Assembly (NCBI GenBank): GCA_022559845.1
Contig: CM040117.1
Coordinates: 83,898,559 to 83,962,558, forward strand
Direction: 5' to 3'
DNA from: Amorphophallus konjac
Taxonomy: Eukaryota > Streptophyta > Magnoliopsida > Alismatales > Araceae
Length of the DNA stretch: 64,000 nt
Below are positions 21,301 to 31,506 of the stretch, one piece after another (position 1 is the stretch's first letter; every line of letters begins with the position of its first letter). The notes below the pieces were generated by a model. It saw only the letters and a program-made list of their open reading frames with translations. It was not told where the DNA came from and made no database searches. A program made the translations under genes and the position numbers.

Positions 21301-22080
21301 TCTCCGGATCCCTATATTCATCCCTGTCCGGGACCTCCGGACCCTTCCCTATTTAATTCTATCTTTTTATCCATCCCGCATCATCGTCCCCGTCCGGAAC
21401 CTCCGGACCCCGCTCTGTTTAGTTCCTTGTCTTTATTCTACCCTCACATTCCACCCCATCCGGAACCTCTGGACCCCTCCATGTTTAATTTCTTATCTTT
21501 ATCTGTCTCTCATCTCCCTCCAGATCCTCCGGATTTCTCATATCATTCTCCATCTCTCTCAGGGCATCGCACCCTTCCTTTTTATATCCCTCCGGAACCT
21601 CCGGATTTCTCATCTTGTTATCCATCCCTCCTAGGGCATCGTGCCCTACCTTTTCATATCCATCCGAAGTTTCGACTTTTCCTTCTTCCGATTTATCCTT
21701 TTGTTTTTCCGTGGCATTGTGTCCTTTGTCCTTTTCATCCCTTTAAATTACCTTTTTGCATACCTCTCCCAGGGTATCGCATCCCTCATTATGTTCCTCC
21801 GGAACCTCCGGATCCATTCTCCTCTAATTCTCTTCCTTTACATCCGGACCCTCCGGATCCGTCTCTCTCAATTCATCGATTTCTAATTCCTCCCGATCCT
21901 GATCCTGAGTCGGCCTCGATTCTTGCCACATCAACTGCCTCGGGTATCTCCCTATTCTCACACTGCTTTCGAGGCTTTAGTCCTCACTCTTTTCTTTGAT
22001 TTCTTCTCACTCTGTAAATTCTTCTAGGCATGTTCCACCTCATCCTGGTTTTGTTATCACTCCTTCAAAATAAACACACT
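21301..22080 (+). pseudogene. Continuation of PPEPPDP-type repeats after the ORF stop
   Basis: The DNA repeat CCTCCGGA(A/C)CCTCCGGA(C/T)CC continues past the stop at 21298-21300 to about 21870, in shifting frames (for example 21427-21999). It then leads into the integrase frame. Either the original protein was longer and has lost frame, or the repeat expands as DNA. Confidence 0.5.
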
Positions 22081-22090
22081 AGTTGGAGGG

Positions 22091-23236
22091 TTGCTGTACA
22101 AAAGAAGTCTCACTGGTGTTCTCCTAAGGTGTCTTGATGATGATGAGTCCCAGAAGTGTGTAGAGGAAGCACACTCAGGCGTGTGCGGTGGCCATGTAAA
22201 CAGTCAAATGCTTGCTAAGAAGATCCTTCGGCAAGGCTTTTACTGGCCCACCATGGAGGAAGACTGTGATGTCTATGTCCGTAGGTGTGTCAAGTGTCAA
22301 CTTCACGCCGATAAGATTCATTCTCCATCTTCCTCTCTCCATCCAGTATCCTCCCCATGGCCTTTCTCCATGTGGACATTCGACATCATCGGTCCTCTTA
22401 GTGATCCTAACTCCCTTACTAAGCAAAAATCATTCACCCTCACTGCAACGGAGTATTTCACCAAATGGGCTGAAGCCGAAGCCTATGCAGAAGTCAAGGC
22501 ATCCACAGTCTGCAAGTTCATCATGAAGAACATCATCGCCAGGTTCGGCATTCCAAGAACTATCATCACCGACAATGGGCCACAATTCATCTCTCAGGAT
22601 CTTCAGGACCTCTGCAAAAGGTATAAGATTGCATTGCATCATTCATCACCATATTATCCGCAAGGCAATGGCCAAGCGGAGGCCACGAATAAAACACTGA
22701 TCAAAATCATAAAGAAAACTTATGAGTCTAGCAGATTCTCGGATTGGCCAGAGAAGCTTATCGAAGCTCTATGGGCCTATCGCACTTCAATCCGAACTCC
22801 TACTGGGCAAACTCCGTTCGCCCTCACTTACGGGATGGAGGCGGCAGTTCCATATGAGATTCTGATTCCCTCTCTGAGCGTACAATTGGACAAGGACCTT
22901 CCCCTCGATGAACGTCGCGATTCTCTCCTTGCCCAGTTAGAACTCTTAGACGAGAAATGTCTGGTTGCTGCCGAGCATGCTCGCGTTTACCAAAATAGAC
23001 TCGCACGTTTTTACCAGAAGAAGGTTATTGAGAGAAAGTTCAAAGTTGGTGAAATGGTAGTGAAAAGAATTTTTGTAAAACCTGGCGGGCCGCGTTCTAA
23101 GCTCCAACCCAATTGGGAAGGACCATACGTGATTCAGGTTGTGCATCCTGGTAACGCCTACAGACTAGTCAATGCTGAGGGAGTTAAGTTATCCCACCCT
23201 TGGAATGGACTTTATCTTAAGAAGTACTACCCTTAG
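22091..23236 (+). CDS. Integrase, element A (intact)
   Basis: An open frame of 381 codons with the complete plan of a Ty3/gypsy integrase. The HHCC zinc-binding region is at residues ~25-65 (HSGVCGGH...CVKC), followed by a catalytic core with D (FDIIGP), D (TDNGPQF) and E (GQAEATNK), and a C-terminal region ending HPWNGLYLKKYYP. It integrates element cDNA into nuclear DNA. It is highly similar to the element B integrase (33.7-34.9 kb), which carries a nonsense codon. No ATG opens the frame (first codon TTG), so it was presumably part of a polyprotein. Integrase kept while RT and PR are missing is unusual. Confidence 0.85.
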   Translation: MLYKRSLTGVLLRCLDDDESQKCVEEAHSGVCGGHVNSQMLAKKILRQGFYWPTMEEDCDVYVRRCVKCQLHADKIHSPSSSLHPVSSPWPFSMWTFDIIGPLSDPNSLTKQKSFTLTATEYFTKWAEAEAYAEVKASTVCKFIMKNIIARFGIPRTIITDNGPQFISQDLQDLCKRYKIALHHSSPYYPQGNGQAEATNKTLIKIIKKTYESSRFSDWPEKLIEALWAYRTSIRTPTGQTPFALTYGMEAAVPYEILIPSLSVQLDKDLPLDERRDSLLAQLELLDEKCLVAAEHARVYQNRLARFYQKKVIERKFKVGEMVVKRIFVKPGGPRSKLQPNWEGPYVIQVVHPGNAYRLVNAEGVKLSHPWNGLYLKKYYP

Positions 23237-23950
23237 ATAGGTGTACATACTATCAAAAACGAAAGAAAAAAAGGAAAAGAAAAACAACAAAAAAATAAAT
23301 GAAAAAAATGAAAAAAAATGAAAATAACAAAAATATGTACATAAAATAAAAAAGAAAAGACCAAAAAAATAGAAAATTCAAAATACTGATGCTTGGAGAT
23401 CACCATGTAGTTAAGTCATTGCATTCAACCTCCATGTTAGGAAAGGGGTCATTAAGACTTGGTAGGTCTCAAGTCTTGGTTTGCCAGAACCGTGGAGACC
23501 CTTGTTCGGCCAGTTCAGCCTATGCCCCCTCAAAAGAAGACAACATGAATACACATCTGTGTTATAAAAATTGATAGCATCGCTTATGGTAGGGCATCAC
23601 TCAAAAGGTCTCCAAGAAAGCTCAAATTTTTATTCTCTTCTTCTCGACCGAATGAGACAGTCGGCGCCCTTAAAACGCTGAGCATGGGAAACATGAACAC
23701 AACCCCTAGGGTAAGAGTAGGATCCAATTCTTCGAGCATGAATCAGAGCACGAGAATAGGGCAGTGTCCCCGCAGGCATCCAAGAGGGATTCCATAATGT
23801 CAAAATACTATGTCCCTCGCAAAAAATCCATCAAAAGAATCAGAAAAAGAAAAGCAGGAAATCAAAGTCAAAAGAAAGGCCTGGCCGTGACCGTGTCTGA
23901 TCCCACAAACGAAACTCCTTTGACTGAAAGTCAAATTCTATACGAAAGGG
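23237..23950 (+). other. 3' spacer and polypurine end of element A
   Basis: A-rich sequence (23260-23380), then unique non-coding sequence with fragments resembling the 3' spacer of B (GTCCCCGCA, GGTCTCAAGTC). It ends in TACGAAAGGG directly before the LTR at 23951, as expected for a short polypurine tract. Confidence 0.5.
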
Positions 23951-24091
23951 TGTAGACACGCCAAAATTGACGCTATGTTGATCAAATCTCATGTCACTAT
24001 GTTAACGCCCCAAGTGGACTTCAATATTCCTATGAAATGAAGTTTTTCTATTTTTGTGAGTTTTATGCATTTTTCCGGCATTTTCGTGATT

Positions 24092-24437
24092 CACGACCTG
24101 ATGAAGGGCGTTACTTTCGAAAGTAACGACCTGTGATAGGGCGTTTCAAAAGAAAGGACGACCATAGATGAGGGCGTCAATTCCTGGTATTATCCGTTAA
24201 TTTCTGGAATTATCTATTTTCAAAATAAAAAGCATTTTCTGTATAACGTCCTACCTCAGGGCGTGTTTTTAAGAAACGCCGTTGCCTCAGGCGTGTTCCC
24301 TTGATGTCTAAACAAAGAAAGTTTTATTTCCAAATTTAAATCCAGGAAGAAACGCCCTTTCCTAGGTCGTGTTTCAAGAAACGTCTCTGTGAAGGTCGTC
24401 AATTCATGATTTGACGCCCTGTCCTAAGTCGTGTTTC
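24092..24437 (+). repeat. Dyad-motif cluster 1 (LTR, ~8 copies)
   Basis: Copies of the form ACG(C/A)CCT-N5-8-AGG(G/T)CGT, for example at about 24094, 24126, 24160, 24245, 24275, 24353, 24383 and 24414. Many are followed by GTTT. Confidence 0.75.
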
Positions 24438-24578
24438 ACTCCAGAGTCCTTCCTTTTTCCATCTTTCCCTCACAGTTCCCTACCATCCATGGGACTCTTG
24501 CTCGATCTTGATCTTTCCCTGGATGCCTCGTTGCCCGTTCTTATCATTCCTTGGTTTGATCACATCCGCTGGAGGCAC

Positions 24579-24586
24579 TATAAATT
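24579..24586 (+). promoter_or_regulatory. TATA box, shared/5' LTR
   Basis: TATAAATT in GGAGGCACTATAAATTGAAG, in the middle of the LTR and downstream of the motif cluster. It is conserved in the 3' LTR. Confidence 0.6.
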
Positions 24587-25339
24587 GAAGTCTCGATCGA
24601 TCGTGTGAGGGGTTAATGACTCAGAAGGTTAAGCGCTCTAAGCATTCAAAGGCTAAGGTTCTACAGAGGTCGCGAGCAGAGCCTTCTTCGTTCTTTGCTG
24701 CTTCCCCTCTGCATCCTTCGTTGGGCTTCATCCGGTGCTTCATCCATCTACTTCCATCATACTCATCCGGTTTTCCCTTTACTGTCGCCAGGGACAGCAG
24801 GGTTTCTCAGCTTTTCATCTGTTTGTTCTACTTCATTTATACCACTCCATTCATCATATTTATTCATCCTTCGTATTTATTCACACCTTGTTGCATTTTT
24901 TTTATCATCATACTCCCCCTCCCTTAAGTCTTATTAAGGGGTTTTAAAACAACAAAAAAAGAGGTGCGCACGTTGATGTCCCCTTTTCATTGCATATGCC
25001 ATTTGGGATTGATACTACAGCATCGCGACTGATCCTTTCTTTCTTTGCTTGTTTGTTGTCTATTGTTACAAGGTAATCAAAGAAGAGAACCCTTCTCATC
25101 GGCCGGCCGATTGAGGAAGGAGGAAGAAACTCCACATCATCCCGCATTTCCATTTTTACCAGGTAATTGCGATCCTTTCCATGTTCTCATCTCCTCTTGA
25201 GACCCTCGCGTCTCTGGCGATCACATCATCTCCACCTTAGCACCTCGTGCTATTTTTATTGCATCTTATGCATTTTTGTTTATTCATTGTTATTAATTTA
25301 ACTTCTCCTAAGTGAGGATTTTTAATCCGATCTACAAAT

Positions 25340-25357
25340 TGGCGATCACGGTGGGAC
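25340..25357 (+). other. Primer binding site, element B
   Basis: TGGCGATCACGGTGGGAC, three bases after the LTR end and identical to the site in element A. Confidence 0.65.
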
Positions 25358-25387
25358 TTCCACTGTTTTCTTTATTGATTACCATCT

Positions 25388-25545
25388 CCATTGGCACCCT
25401 CGTGTGCCCTTTCCCCTTGACACCCTCGTGTGTCCTTTCCCCTTAGGCACCCTCGCGTGCCCTTTCCCCTCGGTACCCTCGGTACCCTTTCCCTTGTGCC
25501 CCTCGGGCACCCTCCATTGTGCACCCTGCACACTCCCCGGATCAG
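25388..25545 (+). repeat. Leader hairpin array of element B (~6 copies)
   Basis: GGCACCCTCGTGTGCCC and variants (GACACCCTCGTGTGTCC, GGCACCCTCGCGTGCCC, GGTACCCTCGGTACCC, GTGCACCCTGCACAC). They keep the dyad by paired substitutions, at the same place relative to the primer site as in element A. Confidence 0.75.
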
Positions 25546-25560
25546 TCGATTACTGCTTAT

Positions 25561-26049
25561 TAACGTCTTCAACAAGGGCATTTTTTGATTTAACGCCCCT
25601 CACAGGGACGTGTTTTGTTGATTAACGCCCCCTTCCAGGGCGTGTGTTTATTGCACCTGCTGGCGTTCTGTTTGCTCATTTTATCGTCTGCTATTTAACG
25701 CCCCTCTCAGGGACGTGTTTCGTTGAGTAACGCCCACTTCCAGGGCGTCTTTTACCATAACTGATGTCTGCTGCATGCTTATCATATTGCCTGTGGATTA
25801 ACGCCCCTCTCAGAGGCGTTTCATTTATTATCAGCGCCTATCATCAGGGCGTTTCTCTGAGTTTTGACGCCCTCCTGTGGAGGCGTCCTTTCTTTATAAC
25901 GCCTCACCTAAAGGCGTGTTTTCCTACCGTCTGTGAGCCCCTCACAGAGTTTAACGACAGCCACGCTGCCGTGTTTTCATTTTGTCACGACCTACCGCAG
26001 GGCGTGTCTTTCCTCCTGCTGTGAAAACGACCTTTCCCAGGGCGTTTCT
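25561..26049 (+). repeat. Dyad-motif cluster 2 (leader, ~12 copies)
   Basis: AACGCCC-N-GGGCGT forms about every 35-45 bp, for example at about 25592, 25623, 25699, 25730, 25801, 25830, 25866, 25897, 25985 and 26027. They end before the gag start region. 26050-26578 is leader containing the block shared with element A (26250-26340). Confidence 0.75.
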
Positions 26050-26578
26050 TTACTGTTCTTTTTCACAGATTAGCTCTTATTCATTGCTTGGCATTTGTCT
26101 TGATATTACATTGCTGCTTGGATTGTCTTGATTTGTTGGCTTGGTTGAGAGACCTCCTCTCTCTACCCTAGGATCCACACACCCTTCTTGGAATCGGGAC
26201 GACCCTCCATTGAGCATTCCGTCTCTTTGGACCGGAAATCCCTTTTCCAAGACCTCCATAAGTCCCCGCACCCGTGGATTCCCTCACGGACGCCGGGCTG
26301 GTTGTACCCTTGAAGTACCTGGAGTTTAGAGAACCTATGCGTTGTTAAAGAGAGAGAAAAACTTAGTTGACCCGGAGGTTACACTTGGATCAAACTAGGT
26401 CTCATTTGGCAAAAGAGTGAACTTTCACAAATAATCCACCCTAATTCAAACATCAAACATTAAAATCTTGCGTTTCTTGCCAACCTTGTTTGCATAAACA
26501 TAGTTGGGTGATTTGATTGCCTTGTTTGGATTAAATATTTTGTGATAGTTCCTTCATTAAACACTCTCTCTCTTAAGA

Positions 26579-29043
26579 ATGAAACTCCGTTCAGGTAAAA
26601 CCATCAACATGTCAGGCAACGGGTACTCTTATGATGATGAGAATGAGAACATATTTGGTCAATATGAGGACCCTCTCCAGGATTCTGTTTATTATGAGGG
26701 GAACTACCTTCCTCCTCACCCCCATTACTCACAAGTTCATGTGGTTGATACCACTATTCATGAGGCGGACCCTTCGTCTCAAGTTCCATCTTCCAACACT
26801 TCGGGGAACCCTTCCCCATCCATTAATGTCACGGATTTGATCCAGGCTCTCTCCCAGTTGGATGACTCCCAGCGGCAAGCCATTCAGGCCGCTTTAAAAG
26901 GGAAGTCGGTTCTTTCTTCTTCTTCTAATCCCCCTCCGGCCGTGAGTGGCCATCAGATTGTTAATGACCAGGCGGTCTTGCATCCCCCCTCCTCTCGTCC
27001 ACAAACGCCTACTGCGGCCATGCCGGCCCAGCAGGCGAGCTATTCAGCGGTTAGGCATCAATCCTTCCAACCTCCTCGGATTCTACGAACGCCTATACCG
27101 CCTTCTTTTGCTCAGAATCAGGCCCCGGTCGAGCCCGATACCAACACTCTCTTGCTTCAGAAGCTGGCCAGCATGGAGGAACAGCTCAAGAAGGTTACAG
27201 CGACTAAGAATGCTCCGGAAATTTCTCTTCCTACGTTGCCGGTGTTCCATTTACCACCTTCTGAAATGCCGAATTTCGGCGATATAATGGGACGGGCAAC
27301 CCATTCATTCATTTAAAGGATTTCCGATATGAGACTTCCTTTTGGCAGGACAATAAGGCCTCCCTGGCCTACTTATTCAGGAGGTCTCTTGAGGGGCCAG
27401 CCCTCGAATGGTTTTATTCTCTGGAGCCAGCTGATGCCGGCGATTTTGATGTTATTCAAAGAAAATTCCTGCAAAAGTACAGAGACCGGGTGGGACCTTC
27501 CCTTTCTGTTACAGATTTAGTTGCCGAGAAAATGAAGCCCGAGGAGGACTTCATTGTATTTGCTGATAGGTGGCGGTCTATGGCCGAGAAATTAAAGGAC
27601 ACATTGTCGGAACAGGAGCAAGTGAAAATGGTCATTTCTAATGCAACCCCCCAATTCCGGCACATTTTGGCCATGAATCGGCTAACAACTATGGAAGAGC
27701 TCTATGAAAGAGCTCGTTATATACAAACGCAAATGAAGGACTCGCCCATCATGGGCATGTTTGAGCCGAAGCCTCGGCTATTTAAAAAGAATACAAATGT
27801 CAACAGCGGGCCCACGACTGAAGGCACTGTCACAAATGAGCAGGTTGGCGTAGTTGGCAACCCCCATAATCAAGCTAACCCACGTCCACCACCACCTCCA
27901 CGACAGAACCCTCATTTTAACCCTACTCCACCACCCCAATTCGCGCCTCAACGCTCTTTCGCTCCACCGCAAAACCAAGCCCCCCGCATAGATCCTCCAG
28001 CTCCACCACAATACCATCAAGTGCCCCCACCAGCCAACTACGGCCAACAACAACAACGGAGATCGCCACTTGGCCCCAAAAGGGACCACTATCCCCCACT
28101 TCCTGAAAGTCTCCCCGATATTTTTAATGCCCTGATGGCCGCCAACTTGCTCGCATTACCAAAGGAAAGAACCGTGTGGCCCGCTAATGTTGACACATCC
28201 CGTTATTGTGCCTTTCATCGCGGCCCTGGTCACAACCTGGATCGTTGCTTCCACTTCAGAGATTACATCTACGATCTAAATGACCAGGGTGACATCAATT
28301 GGGATGAGATGAGACAATTCATAGCCGCTATGAAAGAAAGAAGGGCTTCTCGGCAACAACAAAATCAGCAACAACAGCAGCCAGCTCCGCAACAAGTTCA
28401 GCCACAGCAAGCTCCAGCACCCCAGCAGGATATGGGGATCGTCCGTAATCCATTGCCGGAGCACGCTCCTAATCAACATGTGAACCCTGTCACGTCTCTC
28501 TACGAGGTGGAGAGAGGGCAGGGATGGCACGAAGAAAACGCCTCTGTCGGGGCATTTCACCATGATCCAACTCAAAATCAAACTCCGCGCCTTTTGCGCA
28601 CACCTCCTTCTTCTTCTATTCTCCTATCGGGACGTCCCCTTCTACGCCCCGTCAATCCTTCTACCTCCACCAATTCCACGGCCTTGCCGGCTCGCTCTCT
28701 TCTTACCCGCCTACCACCTCCACAACCTACCATTCCACCTTCCACCACCAATCCCACACACGCGCCATCCAGGCCACTCCTACTCCGCTCACCGCCAGCA
28801 CCCGCTACCCCCTCTACCACTCCTACACCGGCAAGAGTTCCTCCGTCATCAGTTCAACCACCTTTTGTGCCACGATCTCTCCTTATTCCACCACCTGCCA
28901 ATGCTCCTCGCATTCGGATATCCCTCTCTTCTCCCACGCCTCCTGCGAGGGCACCTTCATCAAATACTCCTCCCATGCCTCCCGCGGGGGCATCTTTGTT
29001 AAACACCACTACCACGTCTCCTACGGGGCACCCCTTTCATTGA
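26579..29043 (+). pseudogene. gag of element B, one frameshift
   Basis: The ATG at 26579 opens a 245-codon frame (start MKLRSGKTINMSGNG) with a coiled/Gln-rich N-end and a Pro-rich stretch. It ends at 27316 just as the RetroGag core begins. The core continues in another frame from about 27285 to 29043 (for example FIVFADRWRSMAEKLKDTL), followed by Pro-rich sequence, a zinc-knuckle variant YCAFHRGPGHNLDRC, a Gln tract and long Pro/Ser/Thr repeats. A single shift near 27285 separates the two. Gag forms the particle that packages element RNA. The next domain (PR) starts in yet another frame at 29040, while the same junction is open in element C. Confidence 0.7.
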
Positions 29044-31076
29044 ATTCCCCTTTGATATCCCCTAGCAGGGTTTCTGCTACCAACATTCCTTCTTCTTCTT
29101 CCAATCCCCCTCCTATTTTTGCCCCGACAGAGGCGCGTCAAGGCGTGGCGCCGCTCCGCAGTGGACGGATATTCCACCGTATTTTCCCACAGAGAGAGCT
29201 AGAGCCTGTGCAGGGGCCACAAGAGCAAGAGCAGGAACAAGATTCAGTGCCGGGAACTCAGTATGATTTATTAAAGCACTTGGATCGCACTCCAGCCAGA
29301 ATCTCCATTCTTGAATTAATCAAGAGGTCCACCACTCATCAGCTGGCCCTGAAGGAATACCTGCAGAAGGTCATGGTCAATGAGGACCTTCCGGTTGAAC
29401 AGATAATTACAGTCTTGACCCCTGCCAGCAGTCAGCCGGCAATCACATTCCATGAACATGAGTTAGCACCTCTACCGGCAAGAAAATATGCCCTATGTAT
29501 TACGGTTGATATCAACAAAGTGGCCGTTAAGCAGTGTTTGGTAGACACCGGTGCATCTATCAATGTGTTGCCTCCGAGCACTCTGAAGTTATGCGGTATC
29601 CCTGAGAGCCAGATTCGGCCATCTACCATTACTGTCACGGCATATGACAATACAAAGAAACCCCCTCTGGGTATGATTACTCTCAAAGTCAGCTTGGGTC
29701 CAGCCACCATTACAGCAGATTTTCATATTCTGGATATGGATCCGACCTTTAATGGCATCCTGGGTCGCCCTTATATTCAGCAGCTTGACGCAGTGCCCTC
29801 TACAAACCATCAGTGCCTCAAGTTTCCGCACAAGGGCCGCATTATCAAGGTGACCAGCGTGCCGATCTTGCCAGAGGAAGACATTCATGTAGCTTCATCA
29901 GTTCCTTCCATATGGCCTGCCAACAAGCCGTTATTATCTGTGCTGGACGTTCCCCGTCCACGGCCGATGCTATCTGAGACTGTTACCACAGTTGCTATGA
30001 CACCCCTGCCTTCTAAGGGGAAGAAGAAAAAGAAAAATATGATGAATACCCCCGGCTGGAACATTCTGATAAGAATGGGATATCAAGATGGCAAGGGCCT
30101 GGGCGCCAAACTCCAGGGCAGGATTAGGCCCATTAAGCCTCAAAAGGTGATTGCACGAGGCGGCTTAGGCTACAAAGCACCGGGCAAGAATGAAGGAGAG
30201 CCGTGGGCTGTTATGACGTCCACCTTCAAACCAGACCGCCAGCCGCTCACCTGGACTTTAAAGACACATTTTGTCACCGGTGGCATTCAGAACAATGAGC
30301 AGACTACCGTCATTACTTCATTGCTTGATTGTCAAGATGTGCACGCCAGACAGTTTGCTCGTCACATTGCCCCACTAGCTACCTACAAAGCCCTGGAGTC
30401 TTTAAGGCCAGATAAAAGAAGAAAAATGGGTGATCCGGAATGTGACTGGTACAGGTGGTTTGACATGAATGACATCACGATCTCTCTGAGCCGCCTGTTC
30501 ATGCCGACAGATCCAGAGTGGCCGCCGCTGATTCAAGAACTGATTGAAATGCCAGCAGTAATCACAGATAAAAGGCAGATGTTAAGTGACTACACAGATA
30601 CGGGGGAGCCAGATGTCCCCTTTGAAGAAGGATTTTCCGTGGATAGGCTGTGGGCCGGCCTTTTCTCCCTCACTTCTGTGCATCCATCTGTGTTGGCTTC
30701 TCTCTATTCCCGTTGGTTTGGTCACGTGCCGCGACCACCACCGATTACCATCAACTTGTCTCCCGATTCAATTCAGATTTCCCTCCCGATTGCTCCTTCG
30801 CTCCTCGAGCGATTTTCTAAAATCTCCATCTCGCCCCCGCGTGGGCCATCTTTGATTAAATCTTTCTCCAATCTTGCAATCTCCACTCCTCCTGCTATTC
30901 TCCCTTCACATTGCTTTTTACTTGAAGAAGAAAATAAAAACAAAGGAAAAGCCAAAAACGAAAAAAAAATGCCAAATCTCCAACATTCCAATCCTCCATT
31001 TCTATTGAGGAGACCTCCTATTTTTCTCCCGAGTGCGTCCCAACCCAGGGGCCGCTCTTCCAAGATTCCTTGGTAA
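29040..31076 (+). CDS. Aspartic protease region with G-patch, element B
   Basis: A 678-codon open frame. The active-site motif LVDTGASINVLP is at about residues 164-175, with the ILGRPYI flap/helix signature downstream (about 239), so the catalytic aspartate is present. A glycine-rich G-patch segment (WNILIRMGYQDGKGLGAKLQ, about 338-357) follows, then a less conserved tail. The protease cuts the polyprotein; G-patch modules next to retroviral-type proteases bind nucleic acid in known cases. The frame ends at TAA 31074-31076, and element C has a stop at nearly the same place, so this may be a true ORF boundary. It starts at TTG because it is part of a polyprotein. Confidence 0.75.
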   Translation: MNSPLISPSRVSATNIPSSSSNPPPIFAPTEARQGVAPLRSGRIFHRIFPQRELEPVQGPQEQEQEQDSVPGTQYDLLKHLDRTPARISILELIKRSTTHQLALKEYLQKVMVNEDLPVEQIITVLTPASSQPAITFHEHELAPLPARKYALCITVDINKVAVKQCLVDTGASINVLPPSTLKLCGIPESQIRPSTITVTAYDNTKKPPLGMITLKVSLGPATITADFHILDMDPTFNGILGRPYIQQLDAVPSTNHQCLKFPHKGRIIKVTSVPILPEEDIHVASSVPSIWPANKPLLSVLDVPRPRPMLSETVTTVAMTPLPSKGKKKKKNMMNTPGWNILIRMGYQDGKGLGAKLQGRIRPIKPQKVIARGGLGYKAPGKNEGEPWAVMTSTFKPDRQPLTWTLKTHFVTGGIQNNEQTTVITSLLDCQDVHARQFARHIAPLATYKALESLRPDKRRKMGDPECDWYRWFDMNDITISLSRLFMPTDPEWPPLIQELIEMPAVITDKRQMLSDYTDTGEPDVPFEEGFSVDRLWAGLFSLTSVHPSVLASLYSRWFGHVPRPPPITINLSPDSIQISLPIAPSLLERFSKISISPPRGPSLIKSFSNLAISTPPAILPSHCFLLEEENKNKGKAKNEKKMPNLQHSNPPFLLRRPPIFLPSASQPRGRSSKIPW

Positions 31077-31501
31077 GACTCTTCTCCCCCTCTGGTGAGG
31101 GGCCCTCCTCTGTATCACCTCCTGTATCCGCTTTTTCATCTCCTTCCCCTGGTCAAGCTAGTTGTTCCTATTCTTCCTCCTTTCCTTCTAATAATAAAAA
31201 TCAGGGGATAGTTCCACATAAGAAGGCCAAGGGTAAGCAGATTCCCCGAAGATTTTTGTTGGAGTTGGCTGTCAGATGCCAAGCTTGTTTAGCAATCCCT
31301 GAGTTTGTGGAAGAACCGATCATCCTGCCGGAATTAGAATATGAGGATTCTGTTGCTGCTTATGAGGGTTTGGGCGTTTATGAAATCATGAATGATGAAG
31401 ACCCTATTGAAGAGGGGGAAGAAAGTTATGAAGACTATGAGGACGAGGCGGATGCCTTTGCTAGTGGCATGAGACGATTCGACGAACCATCAGCCTCGTA
31501 G
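31070..31501 (+). pseudogene. PR-RT linker, element B
   Basis: A 143-codon frame offset from both neighbours. Its useful part (from KKAKGKQIPRRFLLELAVRC, residue ~51) is matched in element C (LARRYRACLALPEF), followed by an acidic stretch (YEIMNDEDPIEEGEE) also present in C. It stops shortly before the RT frame. Confidence 0.6.
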
Positions 31502-31506
31502 AAGAG

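Larger units (their letters stand above)
12300..25336 (+). mobile_element. Element A: Ty3/gypsy element lacking PR-RT-RNase H
   Basis: In order: 5' LTR (12300-16751), primer site, leader with hairpin array, a 1118-codon ORF, proline-rich repeat decay, an intact integrase (22091-23236), A-rich spacer, purine tract (GAAAGGG, to 23950), and an LTR shared with element B (23951-25336). Both LTRs open with TGTAGACACGCC and share a similar first ~70 bp, but the left one is three times longer. Protease, reverse transcriptase and RNase H are absent, so A could move only with proteins supplied in trans. The integrase is closely similar to that of element B, which is of the Tat type. Confidence 0.7.
23951..25336 (+). 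repeat. LTR shared by element A (as 3' LTR) and element B (as 5' LTR)
   Basis: Starts TGTAGACACGCC and ends GATCTACA, 1386 bp. A purine tract of element A abuts its left end and the primer site of element B abuts its right end, so it faces both internal regions correctly. It matches the B 3' LTR almost throughout. Confidence 0.85.

Noticed and set aside
24411..24947. Small ORFs duplicated at 44083-44618
   Set aside because: They lie in the LTRs of element B, so the duplication is that of the LTR, not of a gene.
31072..31204. Ogre-type intron between protease and RT in element B
   Set aside because: GGTAAG donor and a TCAG acceptor at 31201-31204 exist, but joining them gives an immediate stop, and other nearby AGs do not restore the RT linker frame.
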